From: G965233625 sp965233625
Lineage (GTDB): Bacteria > Planctomycetota > Planctomycetia > Pirellulales > Pirellulaceae
NCBI GenBank assembly: GCA_965233625.1
Contig: OZ247499.1
Span: 5,766,001 to 5,830,000, forward strand
Direction of reading: 5' to 3'
DNA: 64,000 bases
How positions within the stretch are numbered: position 1 is the stretch's first letter; every line of letters starts with the position of its first letter. The position numbers and the translations under genes were made by a program. A model generated the notes under the pieces. That model was given only the letters and a program-made list of their open reading frames with translations, did no database searches and had not been told where the DNA came from. Shown in pieces: positions 44,677 to 53,000 of this stretch.

Positions 44677-45603
44677 TCACTCCACCTCCGGCGCCACGAA
44701 GTGTAGTGGTTGCGGTAGGGCGGCGTCTTCTTTGTTTTGCGGCGCGTCCGGGGCGGGGGCGGCGGGTGGTAGGTTGGGCAGTTGCTGGCCCATGTAGTGG
44801 CGGGCTTTGAGGACTTCGGCGTGCAGTTCTTCGAACGGTGGGATGTTGGCGTCCCATTCCAGCAGTGTCGAGACGCCGCCGGTAAGCTGGTGCGCCTGCT
44901 GGTAGAGTTGCCAGACGGGGTCGATCACGTGGCCGTCGTGCGTATCGATGCAGTGCCCGCCCATGTTGGTGTGGCCGGCTAGATGGAACTGCACGATGTT
45001 TTCGTGCGGCGTGCTGGCGATAAACTGCTGCGGGTCCATGTCGTGATTGATGCACGTGACGTAGACGTTGTTCACATCCAGCAGCAACCCGCAGCCGGTG
45101 GCCTCGCACATCTGCGTGAGGAAATCCCATTCGGAAATGGTGGACGCGGCGAAGGTGACGTAGGAGCTGGGATTCTCCAGGATCAGCGGCCGCTCGAGAA
45201 AATCCTGCACCGTGCGGATGCGGTCGCAGACGTGCTGCAGCGTTTCTTCGTTAAACGGGATCGGCAGCAGATCGTGCGAGTTGCGGCCCGCGACGCCCGT
45301 CCAGCACAGATGGTCGGAAATCCAGACGGCGCCGGTTTCAGCCGCCAGCTTCTTCAGCTTCGCCAGGTATTCGAAATCCAGCGGATCGGTGCTGCCGATA
45401 GACATCGACACGCCGTGCATCACCACCCGGTACCGCTCGGCGATCTGCGAGAGCACATAACGCGGCCGGCCCTGCGAATCCATGAAATTCTCAGAGATGA
45501 TCTCGAACCAGTCGACCGCGGGCTGATGCTGCAAGATGTACGGGAAATGAACGCTCCGCAGTCCGACGCCCAGGCCGAGGTTTTCAAATCCAAGTCGCTG
45601 CAT
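44677..45603 (-). CDS. bufB: DUF692 / MNIO-family multinuclear iron oxidase (BufB/MbnB-like)
   Basis: This 308-aa TIM-barrel enzyme is a clear DUF692 member. Candidate iron ligands are visible in order: His63 (VVMHGVSMSIGS), Asp97 and His98 (WISDHLCWTGV), Glu143 (LENPSSY), Asp176 and nearby Asn (LLDVNNVYV), His207 (VQFHLAGH), Asp220 and His222 (IDTHDGHVIDPVW) and Glu249 (LLEWDANIP). MNIO enzymes modify Cys residues of ribosomal peptides, as in methanobactin and bufferins. Two Cys-rich exported peptides precede it on the same strand, so they are the natural substrates. The start follows 39 nt after the nearer peptide. The gene symbol is by family, not proven. Confidence 0.92.
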   Translation of the reverse strand: MQRLGFENLGLGVGLRSVHFPYILQHQPAVDWFEIISENFMDSQGRPRYVLSQIAERYRVVMHGVSMSIGSTDPLDFEYLAKLKKLAAETGAVWISDHLCWTGVAGRNSHDLLPIPFNEETLQHVCDRIRTVQDFLERPLILENPSSYVTFAASTISEWDFLTQMCEATGCGLLLDVNNVYVTCINHDMDPQQFIASTPHENIVQFHLAGHTNMGGHCIDTHDGHVIDPVWQLYQQAHQLTGGVSTLLEWDANIPPFEELHAEVLKARHYMGQQLPNLPPAAPAPDAPQNKEDAALPQPLHFVAPEVE

Positions 45604-45642
45604 CGCTACTCCCGTACGGTCCGCGTGCGTTGAACGCGGCGA

Positions 45643-46065
45643 TTATTTAGCGGGCTTCTTCGCGTTCTTCTTCGGCGCCGGGCCGAATTTCTTCTCCGCC
45701 TTTTTCATCTTGGCTTCAAACTTCGCCCGCGCTTTGCCCCAGATGTGCGACTTCAGCGGCACGGCGCACAGCCCTTTGCCTTTGCAGGCGTTGGCGCCAA
45801 AGGTTGTGCCGCAACCACCTTGCCCCTTACAGGCGTTCAGGCCCGCGCAGAAGTGGTGCGGCACGGTGGCGCAGTGGCCCTGTCCGGCGCAGGCGTTCTC
45901 ACCGGCGCCGTTGTTTTTGCAGGAGTTCAAACCGCGGCAGACGTGCTTCTCCTTTTTGGGCTTCTCCGCTTTCTCTTCCGCCACAAGCGGCGCTACGCCA
46001 GCGGCCAGCCCCCCAGCAGCAGCCATCGTCAGTTGATGAAACACGCGGCGTGATAACTGGCTCAT
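45643..46065 (-). CDS. Exported cysteine-rich peptide 2, likely MNIO substrate
   Basis: This 140-aa protein has a Tat-like signal (SRRVFHQLTMAAAGG, residues 6-20) and then a Lys/Glu-rich spacer. The core (about 42-104) has nine Cys spaced C-x5-C-x9-C-x5-C-x7-C-x5-C-x5-C-x8-C-x5-C, with repeated N-A-C-K/A-G-x-G-x-C units. A Lys/Ala-rich helix ends the chain. It lies 39 nt before the MNIO gene. Bufferin precursors carry EGKCG-like motifs; here GQGHC, GQGGC and GKGLC are comparable. The prediction is a copper or other metal-binding peptide made in the cytosol, modified, then exported. Confidence 0.88.
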   Translation of the reverse strand: MSQLSRRVFHQLTMAAAGGLAAGVAPLVAEEKAEKPKKEKHVCRGLNSCKNNGAGENACAGQGHCATVPHHFCAGLNACKGQGGCGTTFGANACKGKGLCAVPLKSHIWGKARAKFEAKMKKAEKKFGPAPKKNAKKPAK

Positions 46066-46097
46066 GATGGTTCTCCCGGAAGTTGTCGCAATAGTAA

Positions 46098-46174
46098 CCC
46101 GTAGGGCAGGCGCCCGCCTGCCGCTGTTTGAAGTGGACCACGTTCCGTTGTCAGGCAGGCGCCCGACCTACGGG
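46098..46174. repeat. Family 2 inverted repeat, copy 2, between the two Cys-rich peptide genes
   Basis: Arms 46098-46122 and 46150-46174 (25 bp, four mismatches) share GTAGG, CAGGCGCC and GCCTGCC elements with copy 1 at 40361-40431. On the plus strand CTTTTT follows the right arm. It lies inside the presumed RiPP operon and could form a strong RNA hairpin there. Confidence 0.82.
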
Positions 46175-46210
46175 CTTTTTGATGACGCCCACTCGGAGCG
46201 GCGGTAAACT

Positions 46211-46690
46211 CTAGCCTTCTTTCGCTTCCTTCGCCGGAGCGTCGCCGAATTTCTCGCCCGCAGCTTCCCAGGCGGTTACCTTCTCTTTGCGGAGCTTTTC
46301 CCAGGCTGAATCCATCAGTGGCACGTGGCAGCCACCTTCGCCCTTACAGCTATTGTGCCCGGCATCGGCGCCGCAGCCGCCCTGGCCTTTGCACTGATTC
46401 TCACCGCCACAGGCGTGATGTTCGTACGTGGCGCATTTACCTTGTCCGCGGCAGGCATTCTCTCCGCCGGCGCCCTGATTGGCACAGTCGTTGAGTCCAC
46501 GGCACAGGTGTTTGCCTTGCGCACCTTCGGCGCCACGCGACCCGCTGCCACCCGAAGGCGCGCCGCTGCCGCCGGGACCTTCTCCCGTGGCGCCATCGCC
46601 GCAACCCGCCAGGGCGCCGGTGGCCAGACCTGCCAGGGCGGCAGCACTAAGACGGTTAAACACACGGCGATCTAAATTCTTATCCGGCAT
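46211..46690 (-). CDS. Exported cysteine-rich peptide 1, Tat/lipoprotein type
   Basis: This 159-aa paralogue starts with a Tat-like DRRVFNRLSAAALAG (residues 7-21) and ends its signal with the lipobox ALAGC, so it is probably a lipoprotein. A Gly/Ser/Ala linker follows. The core has nine Cys with the same spacing as peptide 2, except ten instead of nine residues in the second gap: CRGLNDC, then ENACRGQGKC, and NQCKGQGGC, NSCKGEGGC. It ends in a helix with the same KFG endpoint (EKFGDAP). It is the first gene of the predicted operon. Confidence 0.88.
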   Translation of the reverse strand: MPDKNLDRRVFNRLSAAALAGLATGALAGCGDGATGEGPGGSGAPSGGSGSRGAEGAQGKHLCRGLNDCANQGAGGENACRGQGKCATYEHHACGGENQCKGQGGCGADAGHNSCKGEGGCHVPLMDSAWEKLRKEKVTAWEAAGEKFGDAPAKEAKEG

Positions 46691-46977
46691 TTCGGAAAAC
46701 TCCGCAGAGAGTAATTCAAGTGCAACAACGCATCATAATACAAGGTCCGCCGCCCTCAACGCACCCCAACAAGCGACATTTCCACGCCACCGCGACAACA
46801 TGCCGCAGGCAGAGGACGAACCCCAAATATCGCACGCAATGCCGCCCCGCGGCTGTGTTCTGTCTCACACCCAACCTGCATGCATCCCAAAAAAATTCCC
46901 GCCCACCACTCGACGCGCCGCAAGTCTCGTATAGAATGTGAAGCGTTGTGGAAATGAAATTAACACAACCTACATGA

Positions 46978-47051
46978 CGCGGGGTGGAGCAGCCCGGTAG
47001 CTCGCGAGGCTCATAACCTTGAGGTCACAGGTTCGAATCCTGTCCCCGCAA
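46978..47051 (+). tRNA. tRNA-Met (CAT), initiator type
   Basis: Cloverleaf with acceptor CGCGGGG (46978-46984) against CCCCGCA (47044-47050), discriminator A47051. The C1-A72 mismatch is the hallmark of bacterial initiator tRNA. Anticodon CAT lies in CTCATAA; the T-arm is ACAGGTTCGAATCCTGT. The anticodon stem has AGG/CCT where E. coli has GGG/CCC. CCA is not encoded (ACT follows). Confidence 0.95.
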
Positions 47052-47065
47052 CTTGAACTCAGAAC

Positions 47066-47095
47066 AAAGCCGACGTTTACCGCGTCGGCTTTTTT
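47066..47095 (+). terminator. Rho-independent terminator after tRNA-Met
   Basis: Ten-base stem 47066-47075 (AAAGCCGACG) with 47083-47092, 7-nt loop, followed by Ts. It starts 14 nt after the tRNA. Confidence 0.85.
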
Positions 47096-47140
47096 CGTGG
47101 AACATCCGTTCTTAGGTTTGTCAAAGACTTCAGCATTCGG

Positions 47141-48154
47141 TTACGCCTTACTTGCCACGATGCGTTGTGGTGAGTTGGGGATCTGCACCAGTTCGTTGTG
47201 CGAAAAGCCGGCTTTCTCGAACATCTGCCGGTATTCATCAAAGGTGTAGGCGTCGCCGTGGGCGGTGCTGGTGAGCATGGTGAGGGCGAACGATGCGGGG
47301 CTTTCAGGCGTAACGCGGTTTTCGTCAGGGATGAATTCAAGCGTGATCACCAGGCCGCCTGGATTGAGGCAGGCGTTCACCTTTTCCAGCAGGGCAATGC
47401 AGGTGGCTTCGTCGAAGTGGTGCAGGAAATTGGTGATTAGAACCGCGTCAAAGGTTCCTTCGAACGCTACCTGAAACGCGTCGCCTGGTAACAGCGAGTG
47501 GCGGCTGGCAACGCCTGCCGTTTCCGCGTTGGCGCTGGCCACGCCCAAGACGGCTTCAAAGTCCTGTGCGACGATTTCCGCCTGGCTGAACTTCTGCGCC
47601 ACGGTGATGCCAAACAATCCGTGCCCGGCAGCGATATCCAGAACACGCTGCGGACCTGGCGCGGGCAGCCGCTGCTCTAGAAACGCGGCGATAAAATCTG
47701 CCGGCGGCTTCATCATGGGCGCCATCGACTTCGCAAACTCGACCCACAACTCGTTATCCAGCTTGGTGGTGCCGCCTTCGGGAAGCAGGGTGCCGCCCTT
47801 ACGCACGGCGCCCGCCACATCGCGGAAGGTGTCCAGCATTTCATCTGACGCCACAAAGCCCGCGATTTTTCCCATATAGCCCGGCGCCTGCTCATTTAAA
47901 AAGGCGGCCGCCTTAGGAGAGTTGGTGTAGGTGTCTTCCTGTTTCTTAAGAAGGCCCATGATGGTCAGAAAGTCGCATAGTATCCGCACGCCGCGCGGAT
48001 CGGCCTTGCACGCTGCCGCAATGTCCGGCGCCGTCTTCGCATCGCCGCCGAGGATCGTGAAGATCTTCAGTTCAATGCCCGCCTTCAACGCGCCGGTTCT
48101 CTGATGGGCGTTAAGCGTTTCAAAAATCAGGGCGGGATTGGGTTGGTCTGTCAT
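47141..48154 (-). CDS. SAM-dependent O-methyltransferase-like protein
   Basis: This 337-aa protein has an N-terminal winged-helix dimerisation domain (about residues 8-90) as in plant-type/polyketide O-methyltransferases, then the Rossmann methyltransferase: motif I VLDIAAGHGLFGI near residue 170, acidic DF near 199, and DAVLITNFLHHFDE near 240. Substrate is unknown. It converges with the tRNA terminator and follows a spacer of 53 nt after the kinase stop upstream on the same strand, so it is not clearly in one operon with it. Confidence 0.88.
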   Translation of the reverse strand: MTDQPNPALIFETLNAHQRTGALKAGIELKIFTILGGDAKTAPDIAAACKADPRGVRILCDFLTIMGLLKKQEDTYTNSPKAAAFLNEQAPGYMGKIAGFVASDEMLDTFRDVAGAVRKGGTLLPEGGTTKLDNELWVEFAKSMAPMMKPPADFIAAFLEQRLPAPGPQRVLDIAAGHGLFGITVAQKFSQAEIVAQDFEAVLGVASANAETAGVASRHSLLPGDAFQVAFEGTFDAVLITNFLHHFDEATCIALLEKVNACLNPGGLVITLEFIPDENRVTPESPASFALTMLTSTAHGDAYTFDEYRQMFEKAGFSHNELVQIPNSPQRIVASKA

Positions 48155-48207
48155 TGCGGTATCCAGGATCGAGTTTCTTCCGGCCGGCCGTTCAGCATGC
48201 TTGCTGT

Positions 48208-50055
48208 TTATTCCTGACGGTCTGCCGGTGTGTCCAGCGGCATGACTTCCACGTCGTGGAATGTGGCGCTGCCGGTACGGACACTTAACTGCACGTATCC
48301 CTGCCGGAGCGTCTCGTCATTTCCTTCGGCGGCTAATTCGCCATTCACATAGAGAGTTAGCCGCGTGCCTACTGCGGCGAATGCCAGTTCCAGGTAGCCA
48401 TTGTGAAGCAGCGGCTCGGACTCTGGGATTTTGTTGTCAAAAGGAACCCAGCCGGCGCCATCCGCCAGGCCGATGCCACGACGCGAGTAGTTGCGGTTGA
48501 GCCATCCACCGTAGAACCGTCCTTGACGCCCGGTCTCCGTCGTGTCGTTTGTCGCCCGCAGGCACAACGAATGCGCATCGGCCGTGGGTTTGAACTTCGC
48601 TCTGATAACGAAATCGCGACCGAAAAACTTTGGAAACGTGACCGCGGCGTCCGTGAGAGTGATTTCGTCGCCGCTGATTTCTATACCTTCCTGCGCTTTG
48701 AACTCGCCGGGTCGAAAGGCAGGTTGCCATTTGCCTGTGGCGAATGCGTCGTAATCGTTTGTTGAAGCCGGCGGAGCGTGATGCGGCTTGACTAGTGGCG
48801 GACCGGCTGGTGTTGCAGGTTCGGTCCCAGGCTTGCCCGCAACTGGCGCCATGAGCAGAGCGGCTGGAATGGCGAGCAGCACCAGAGCGATTACACCGGC
48901 AATGCCCCACATCGCAGGCGACGCCAGCAGGGTTTTCTTTCCGCTTGCGTTCTTTGCCGGTCGCGCATGGATGTGCACCTGCGTGCTGGGTGTGAAGCTG
49001 GTGGTCAGGTTAGGAATGGCGGTAGTCCGGGCCAGCGGGTCGTGATGTCCTGCGATGTTTTGCAGCGCTTCAAGCAGTTCATTCACGGACTGAAAGCGGG
49101 CGGCGGGATCTTTGGCGACCATCTGCTGAAAGACCGCGTCGAGCTCTGGCGGTACGTCGTCACGCGCAGCGGACAAAGACGGAACCGGCGCCTCGCGATG
49201 CGCGATGAGAATGCTGACCACCGATTCGCCCTTGTACAGCACATCGCCCGTCAGCAGAAAATAAAGCGTGCAACCCAATGAGTAGATGTCCGCACGGCCA
49301 TCGGCCTGCCGCGTATCCATTGCTTGTTCCGGCGCCATGTAGTCCACGGTGCCCATGATGGTGCCCGACGCGGTTAAGCCTGTCTGCTGCACTTCGCTGG
49401 CGATCCGCGCCAGGCCCATATCAAGCACTTTCACCACGTCCGCGGTGGTTAGCATCAGGTTGGCGGGTTTAATGTCGCGGTGCACGACGCCCTGGTTGTG
49501 GGCGTAAGCTAAACCGCGTGCGCCTTGCGTGACGTACTGCACGGCGGTTTCAACGCTTAACGGGCCGCCTGTGCGAACGGTCTTCGACAGGTCGGCGCCG
49601 TCAACGTACTGCATGACCAGAAAACGCACGCCGTTGTCTTCGCCCGCATCGTAAGCAGTGACAATGTTTTCGTGCTCCAGTTTCGCCGCGGCTTCTACTT
49701 CCCGCTGGAACCGCTGGATCGCTTCTTCTGAATCCAGCAATTCCGGCTTCAGCACCTTGATAGCCACATTGCGTTTCATCTGGCGGTGCCGCGCCTTATA
49801 GACGGCGCCCATACCACCTTTGCCTAATTCCTCTTGAATCAGGTAGCTACCCAGCTTCAGCGACGGACCATCGCCCGCCAGCAACGTACGCGCCTGATAC
49901 GCCGTAAGGTGCTGTGCTGCCACGAGCATTCGCGCCAGCGACGCCGCATCGCCTGCCGGCTGTGCGTGCATACGCCTGAACTCCGCCAGAGCCTGGCGGG
50001 TCATCAGCCCATACGCAGTAAGATGCTGAACGAATTGTTCCAGAGAGATCGCCAT
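48208..50055 (-). CDS. Membrane Ser/Thr protein kinase with LamG-like sensor domain
   Basis: This 615-aa kinase begins with a planctomycete-type helical module (residues 1-65, with LTAYQARTLLAG). The Hanks kinase domain has LGKGGMGAVY (77-86), Lys100, HRDIKPAN (Asp194) and DMG at 212-214 in place of DFG. A TM helix (about 372-396) separates it from an extracytoplasmic domain (about 430-605) that resembles a DUF1080/LamG-type beta sandwich. It probably couples external ligand binding to phosphorylation. It is monocistronic. Confidence 0.92.
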   Translation of the reverse strand: MAISLEQFVQHLTAYGLMTRQALAEFRRMHAQPAGDAASLARMLVAAQHLTAYQARTLLAGDGPSLKLGSYLIQEELGKGGMGAVYKARHRQMKRNVAIKVLKPELLDSEEAIQRFQREVEAAAKLEHENIVTAYDAGEDNGVRFLVMQYVDGADLSKTVRTGGPLSVETAVQYVTQGARGLAYAHNQGVVHRDIKPANLMLTTADVVKVLDMGLARIASEVQQTGLTASGTIMGTVDYMAPEQAMDTRQADGRADIYSLGCTLYFLLTGDVLYKGESVVSILIAHREAPVPSLSAARDDVPPELDAVFQQMVAKDPAARFQSVNELLEALQNIAGHHDPLARTTAIPNLTTSFTPSTQVHIHARPAKNASGKKTLLASPAMWGIAGVIALVLLAIPAALLMAPVAGKPGTEPATPAGPPLVKPHHAPPASTNDYDAFATGKWQPAFRPGEFKAQEGIEISGDEITLTDAAVTFPKFFGRDFVIRAKFKPTADAHSLCLRATNDTTETGRQGRFYGGWLNRNYSRRGIGLADGAGWVPFDNKIPESEPLLHNGYLELAFAAVGTRLTLYVNGELAAEGNDETLRQGYVQLSVRTGSATFHDVEVMPLDTPADRQE

Positions 50056-50100
50056 GGGCGAAAATTATAGCGGAACCAGGCAACAGGTTGATTAACCGCC

Positions 50101-50141
50101 AATAAAAGAAGCCTCTTCCCGCTCTGTGCAGAAAGAGGCTT
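50101..50141 (-). terminator. Rho-independent terminator of DUF1559 cassette 2
   Basis: Stem of 11 bp with one mismatch (50109-50119 with 50131-50141); on the minus strand CTTTTATT follows. It ends the DUF1559-lipoprotein transcript, 30 nt after the lipoprotein stop. Confidence 0.75.
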
Positions 50142-50170
50142 ACTCGTTCATTCAGCAGATTAGATGCTGG

Positions 50171-50587
50171 CTACTTGGTTGTAATGTCGAAGTTCGCGTC
50201 GCTCGTTCCGCCCGATGGAACTTCGTACTTCAGTTCTGTATTCATGTTGAACTTCGCAGGAATCTTGTCGGGCCCCAGGCTTGTACGTGGCTTTGTTTTG
50301 ATCCACACCTTGTGGGTTGCCACGACGGCTCCGGGCACGTCATCGACTGTTTTCAGCGTGAAGTTACCTTCTTCATCCGTTTGTGCTTCGGAAGGGCGGC
50401 CAGCGTTGATGCTGCCTTCCTTGGCGATTGGATCAAAGCCGATATAACCGTTCTTCAAGGGCTGACCATCTACTGTCACAGTGCCCGAAACTGGCGCCAG
50501 GGCGAACTCGCTGGTGTTGCAACCCGCGAGCCCCGTCATCACCGACGTTATGAATGCAGCGGCGATGATGTTTCTAATAGCCGTCAC
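50171..50587 (-). CDS. Carboxypeptidase-regulatory-like lipoprotein, partner of DUF1559 cassette 2
   Basis: This 138-aa protein has a lipoprotein signal ending in TGLAGC. The mature chain begins APVSGTVTVDGQPLKNGYIGFDP and continues as a beta-sandwich of the carboxypeptidase-regulatory-like type (TDEEGNFTLKTV). It follows the DUF1559 gene by 35 nt with no visible terminator between them, so the two are cotranscribed. Confidence 0.9.
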   Translation of the reverse strand: MTAIRNIIAAAFITSVMTGLAGCNTSEFALAPVSGTVTVDGQPLKNGYIGFDPIAKEGSINAGRPSEAQTDEEGNFTLKTVDDVPGAVVATHKVWIKTKPRTSLGPDKIPAKFNMNTELKYEVPSGGTSDANFDITTK

Positions 50588-50622
50588 TAGGTTCTCCTGA
50601 TATCAATGTTGCTGCTGACGCT

Positions 50623-51543
50623 TTAAATCTGCGGGATGAGCAGGCCATCGCTGGCGCCGCCCAGACGACGGTAGGCGTTGGTGTCGATATTCTGGCTGAT
50701 CGAACGCACCGATCCATCCGCAAACACGAACTGGATGACGCCGCCGGAATGCGGACCGTAGAAGCCCCACAAAGAATTCGTGTTGACCGTCCAGTACGTC
50801 CACCCTTCGCTGGCTGAGATCCAGGCCATCAGCTGACGGTTGGGGTCGGCTTTGCGGGGTTCCTTCTCACCGTACAGGAACGTGTTGCTGGTGCCGTCGG
50901 AAATGGATGCCATCCGCTGTTCCGACGCGGTAAACATGGCGCCCTTGTACTGCGGATAGTGATAGCACGTCACACCGCCAATCAGACCGCCGCTGGCCAC
51001 ATAGCTGGTGCGGCCAATTTCGGCAATGTCGTCGGCGCCTGTCAGCCCGTTGTAGCCACCATAGCCGCAACCGCCGGCCCAGATGGTCTTTCCGATATTC
51101 TGACCCTGCGGGGTGGTGCTTCCCGACGGGCATAGGAAGGTGGGCACCTGATTCTTTGCGAGATCCTTCAGACCTGGATAAGCAGACTCGTTGCTCCAGC
51201 TCTGTGCGGACGCATCGTTGACGCTGGGGCCGAGATCAATCGTGGCAGTGATCTGATCGTAAAGGTTGTCCTGCTCAATAAATGGCAGCAGGAAAGTTAA
51301 CGAGCCGATCTTTCTGCCCTGGCCGGCGCCCGCCATCAACGATCCGGGCGGGAACTTTTTATTGGTGTCGTGAAAGTTGTGCGCAGCCAAGCCAAGCTGC
51401 TTCAAGTTGTTGCTGCAGCTGGAACGCCGGGCCGCTTCACGGGCAGCCTGAACTGCGGGTAGCAGTAAAGCGACAAGCACACCAATAATGGCGATCACCA
51501 CCAGTAACTCAACGAGCGTAAAACCACGTCGACGCGTAAACAT
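50623..51543 (-). CDS. DUF1559 prepilin-like protein, cassette 2
   Basis: This 306-aa protein has the prepilin start MFTRRRG, then FTLVELLVVIAIIG, and the AAREAARRSSC entry that is nearly identical to cassettes 1 and 3. The body has YDQITATIDLG and a HSGGVIQFVFADGSVR end, the H-x10-DG version of the motif. ATG 51543 is the real start; the open frame upstream has no protein character. It is followed by a lipoprotein gene and a terminator. Confidence 0.92.
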   Translation of the reverse strand: MFTRRRGFTLVELLVVIAIIGVLVALLLPAVQAAREAARRSSCSNNLKQLGLAAHNFHDTNKKFPPGSLMAGAGQGRKIGSLTFLLPFIEQDNLYDQITATIDLGPSVNDASAQSWSNESAYPGLKDLAKNQVPTFLCPSGSTTPQGQNIGKTIWAGGCGYGGYNGLTGADDIAEIGRTSYVASGGLIGGVTCYHYPQYKGAMFTASEQRMASISDGTSNTFLYGEKEPRKADPNRQLMAWISASEGWTYWTVNTNSLWGFYGPHSGGVIQFVFADGSVRSISQNIDTNAYRRLGGASDGLLIPQI

Positions 51544-52042
51544 AAAACCTTCAATCCTTAAGAAAATGGACAATGACGCATCCGGCGGCAATCGTCGCCC
51601 GGATGCAGTAGGGGGGGTATCCTTGCCATTAAGCAAAAGGCAGACCATTCGCTGCGAATGATGAAAATATGGCGAAAAAACGTGGGAAACAGCCGGGGAG
51701 CCTCATGCCCCCCGCCCGTTTTCCGTCAAATCGTGCAAGAAAAACGCGCAACACCGGCTGCGATGTTTAGTGGCGTGAGGTTTCAGAGTTTCCGCCAGAT
51801 TTCAGCCAAACGGAGTATCCACCATAATCCTAAAGGACTGATAGACGCCGCTGGTCCCACGCCGTAGATATCCACCAGGCAGTACGGAGGTGGGGTGTCG
51901 GGCCGTAGAAGATAATCCGGAACCCGCATCTAGATGTTCAAGAATCCCGCAACGACAAGATGATTTACGCCCGCGTTAATTGGCATTAAACTGGGGCTGC
52001 GAAGCCTTTTATTCATCTATCATTCTCATCAGGCTTGTTTCG
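51544..52042. other. 499-bp non-coding region between two prepilin-type genes
   Basis: Two divergent prepilin-type genes flank this stretch, so both promoters should be here. There is a GGGGGGG run (51610 area). A short frame at 51658-51867 has poor composition and I do not call it. No hairpin or repeat stands out. Confidence 0.45.
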
Positions 52043-52621
52043 ATGCCTTTGATTTCATCCCGCAGACGTTCCGCCTTCACCCTTGTTGAGATGCTTGTGG
52101 TGATTGCCATTATTGGTCTGCTTGCCGCGATCACTGTGCCCGCCGTCATGATGGTGCGTGCATCCGGCCGCCGTACCCAATGCATCAATAATCTGAAGCA
52201 GATGGGCATCGCGCATAAGGAAGCGATTAACTTCAACAAGAAAGTGACGCCCGCCAACTGGAACGTGGTGCTCGCTAAGTTCCTGGACGAAGGAGCCGCC
52301 CTGACGTGCCCCGATCATCTGGCGACCAACCCCACCGTTAGCTACGGCATGAATAATCTGGGCGGCGAGTTCAAGTCAGAAGATCAGGAAAACATCTTCA
52401 TCATCGACTACCCCGATCCGATCGTGAACGTCGCAGGTAGCGTGGGCTGTGCAGAATGGGCCGCAAAGTCTGACCAGGCGGAAGAGCGTCACGGCGCGAT
52501 TAACGTGCTACGGTTCAACGGCAGCGTGGCAACATCGCCCGCCATCGACCTCGACCCTTGCGACGCTGCAATTCAGAAAGCACAGTGGCTGCCATATCTT
52601 CGCGCCCGGAAGCTTCCGTAA
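52043..52621 (+). CDS. Prepilin-type N-terminal cleavage/methylation protein
   Basis: This 192-aa protein has a leader MPLISSRRRSA, then FTLVEMLVVIAIIGLLAA, cut by prepilin peptidase before Phe. The mature part has INNLKQMGIAHKEA, a shorter relative of DUF1559 proteins, and a body with two possible disulfide Cys pairs. It lacks a lipoprotein partner. It probably belongs to a type II secretion or pseudopilus-like assembly; the role is unknown. Confidence 0.86.
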   Translation: MPLISSRRRSAFTLVEMLVVIAIIGLLAAITVPAVMMVRASGRRTQCINNLKQMGIAHKEAINFNKKVTPANWNVVLAKFLDEGAALTCPDHLATNPTVSYGMNNLGGEFKSEDQENIFIIDYPDPIVNVAGSVGCAEWAAKSDQAEERHGAINVLRFNGSVATSPAIDLDPCDAAIQKAQWLPYLRARKLP

Positions 52622-52691
52622 CGCGATAGTCTACTGCGAAGGCGCTACACCGCCCGCCTGTTTGCCTCAACGTCGCTATGCGTCTGGACGT

Positions 52692-53000
52692 TTACGCATT
52701 CGCGTCAGAAACCGTGGGCCGGCAGTCCCAGGCGCGGAGGATCACTTCCTCCATCGACCAGTTCTTCTTCTTCGCATTGCGTTGCAGATCACTCAGCGAT
52801 AGCAGCGCCTGGGCGGCTTTGACTTTGCCACGATACGTCCGCGGCTCTTTGCGCATGTCGCAACCAAGGCGAAAGCAGTGACGGCCGCTGGCTTCTTTCA
52901 TGCCCACGATGTGCCCAATCTCGCGTCGCCGGTAGTGCACGCTCCAGCCGCCTTCTTCTTCATCATCGCGGAATTCAAATCCACCCTCTTTCAGTTTCAT
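52692..53000 (-). CDS. Uncharacterised small protein, 102 aa
   Basis: I do not recognise this gene. ATG at 53000 gives MKLKEGGFEFRDDEEEGGWSVHYRRREIGHIVG, then a Lys/Arg-rich helix near residues 60-80. It is soluble and highly charged. A longer frame starts at 53033. Good codon sense and a typical size make it likely real. It converges with the prepilin-like gene. Confidence 0.6.
   Translation of the reverse strand: MKLKEGGFEFRDDEEEGGWSVHYRRREIGHIVGMKEASGRHCFRLGCDMRKEPRTYRGKVKAAQALLSLSDLQRNAKKKNWSMEEVILRAWDCRPTVSDANA

Noticed and set aside
51658..51867. 69-aa frame in the spacer upstream of the prepilin-like genes
   Set aside because: No ribosome binding site and poor composition; it probably overlaps promoter sequence.
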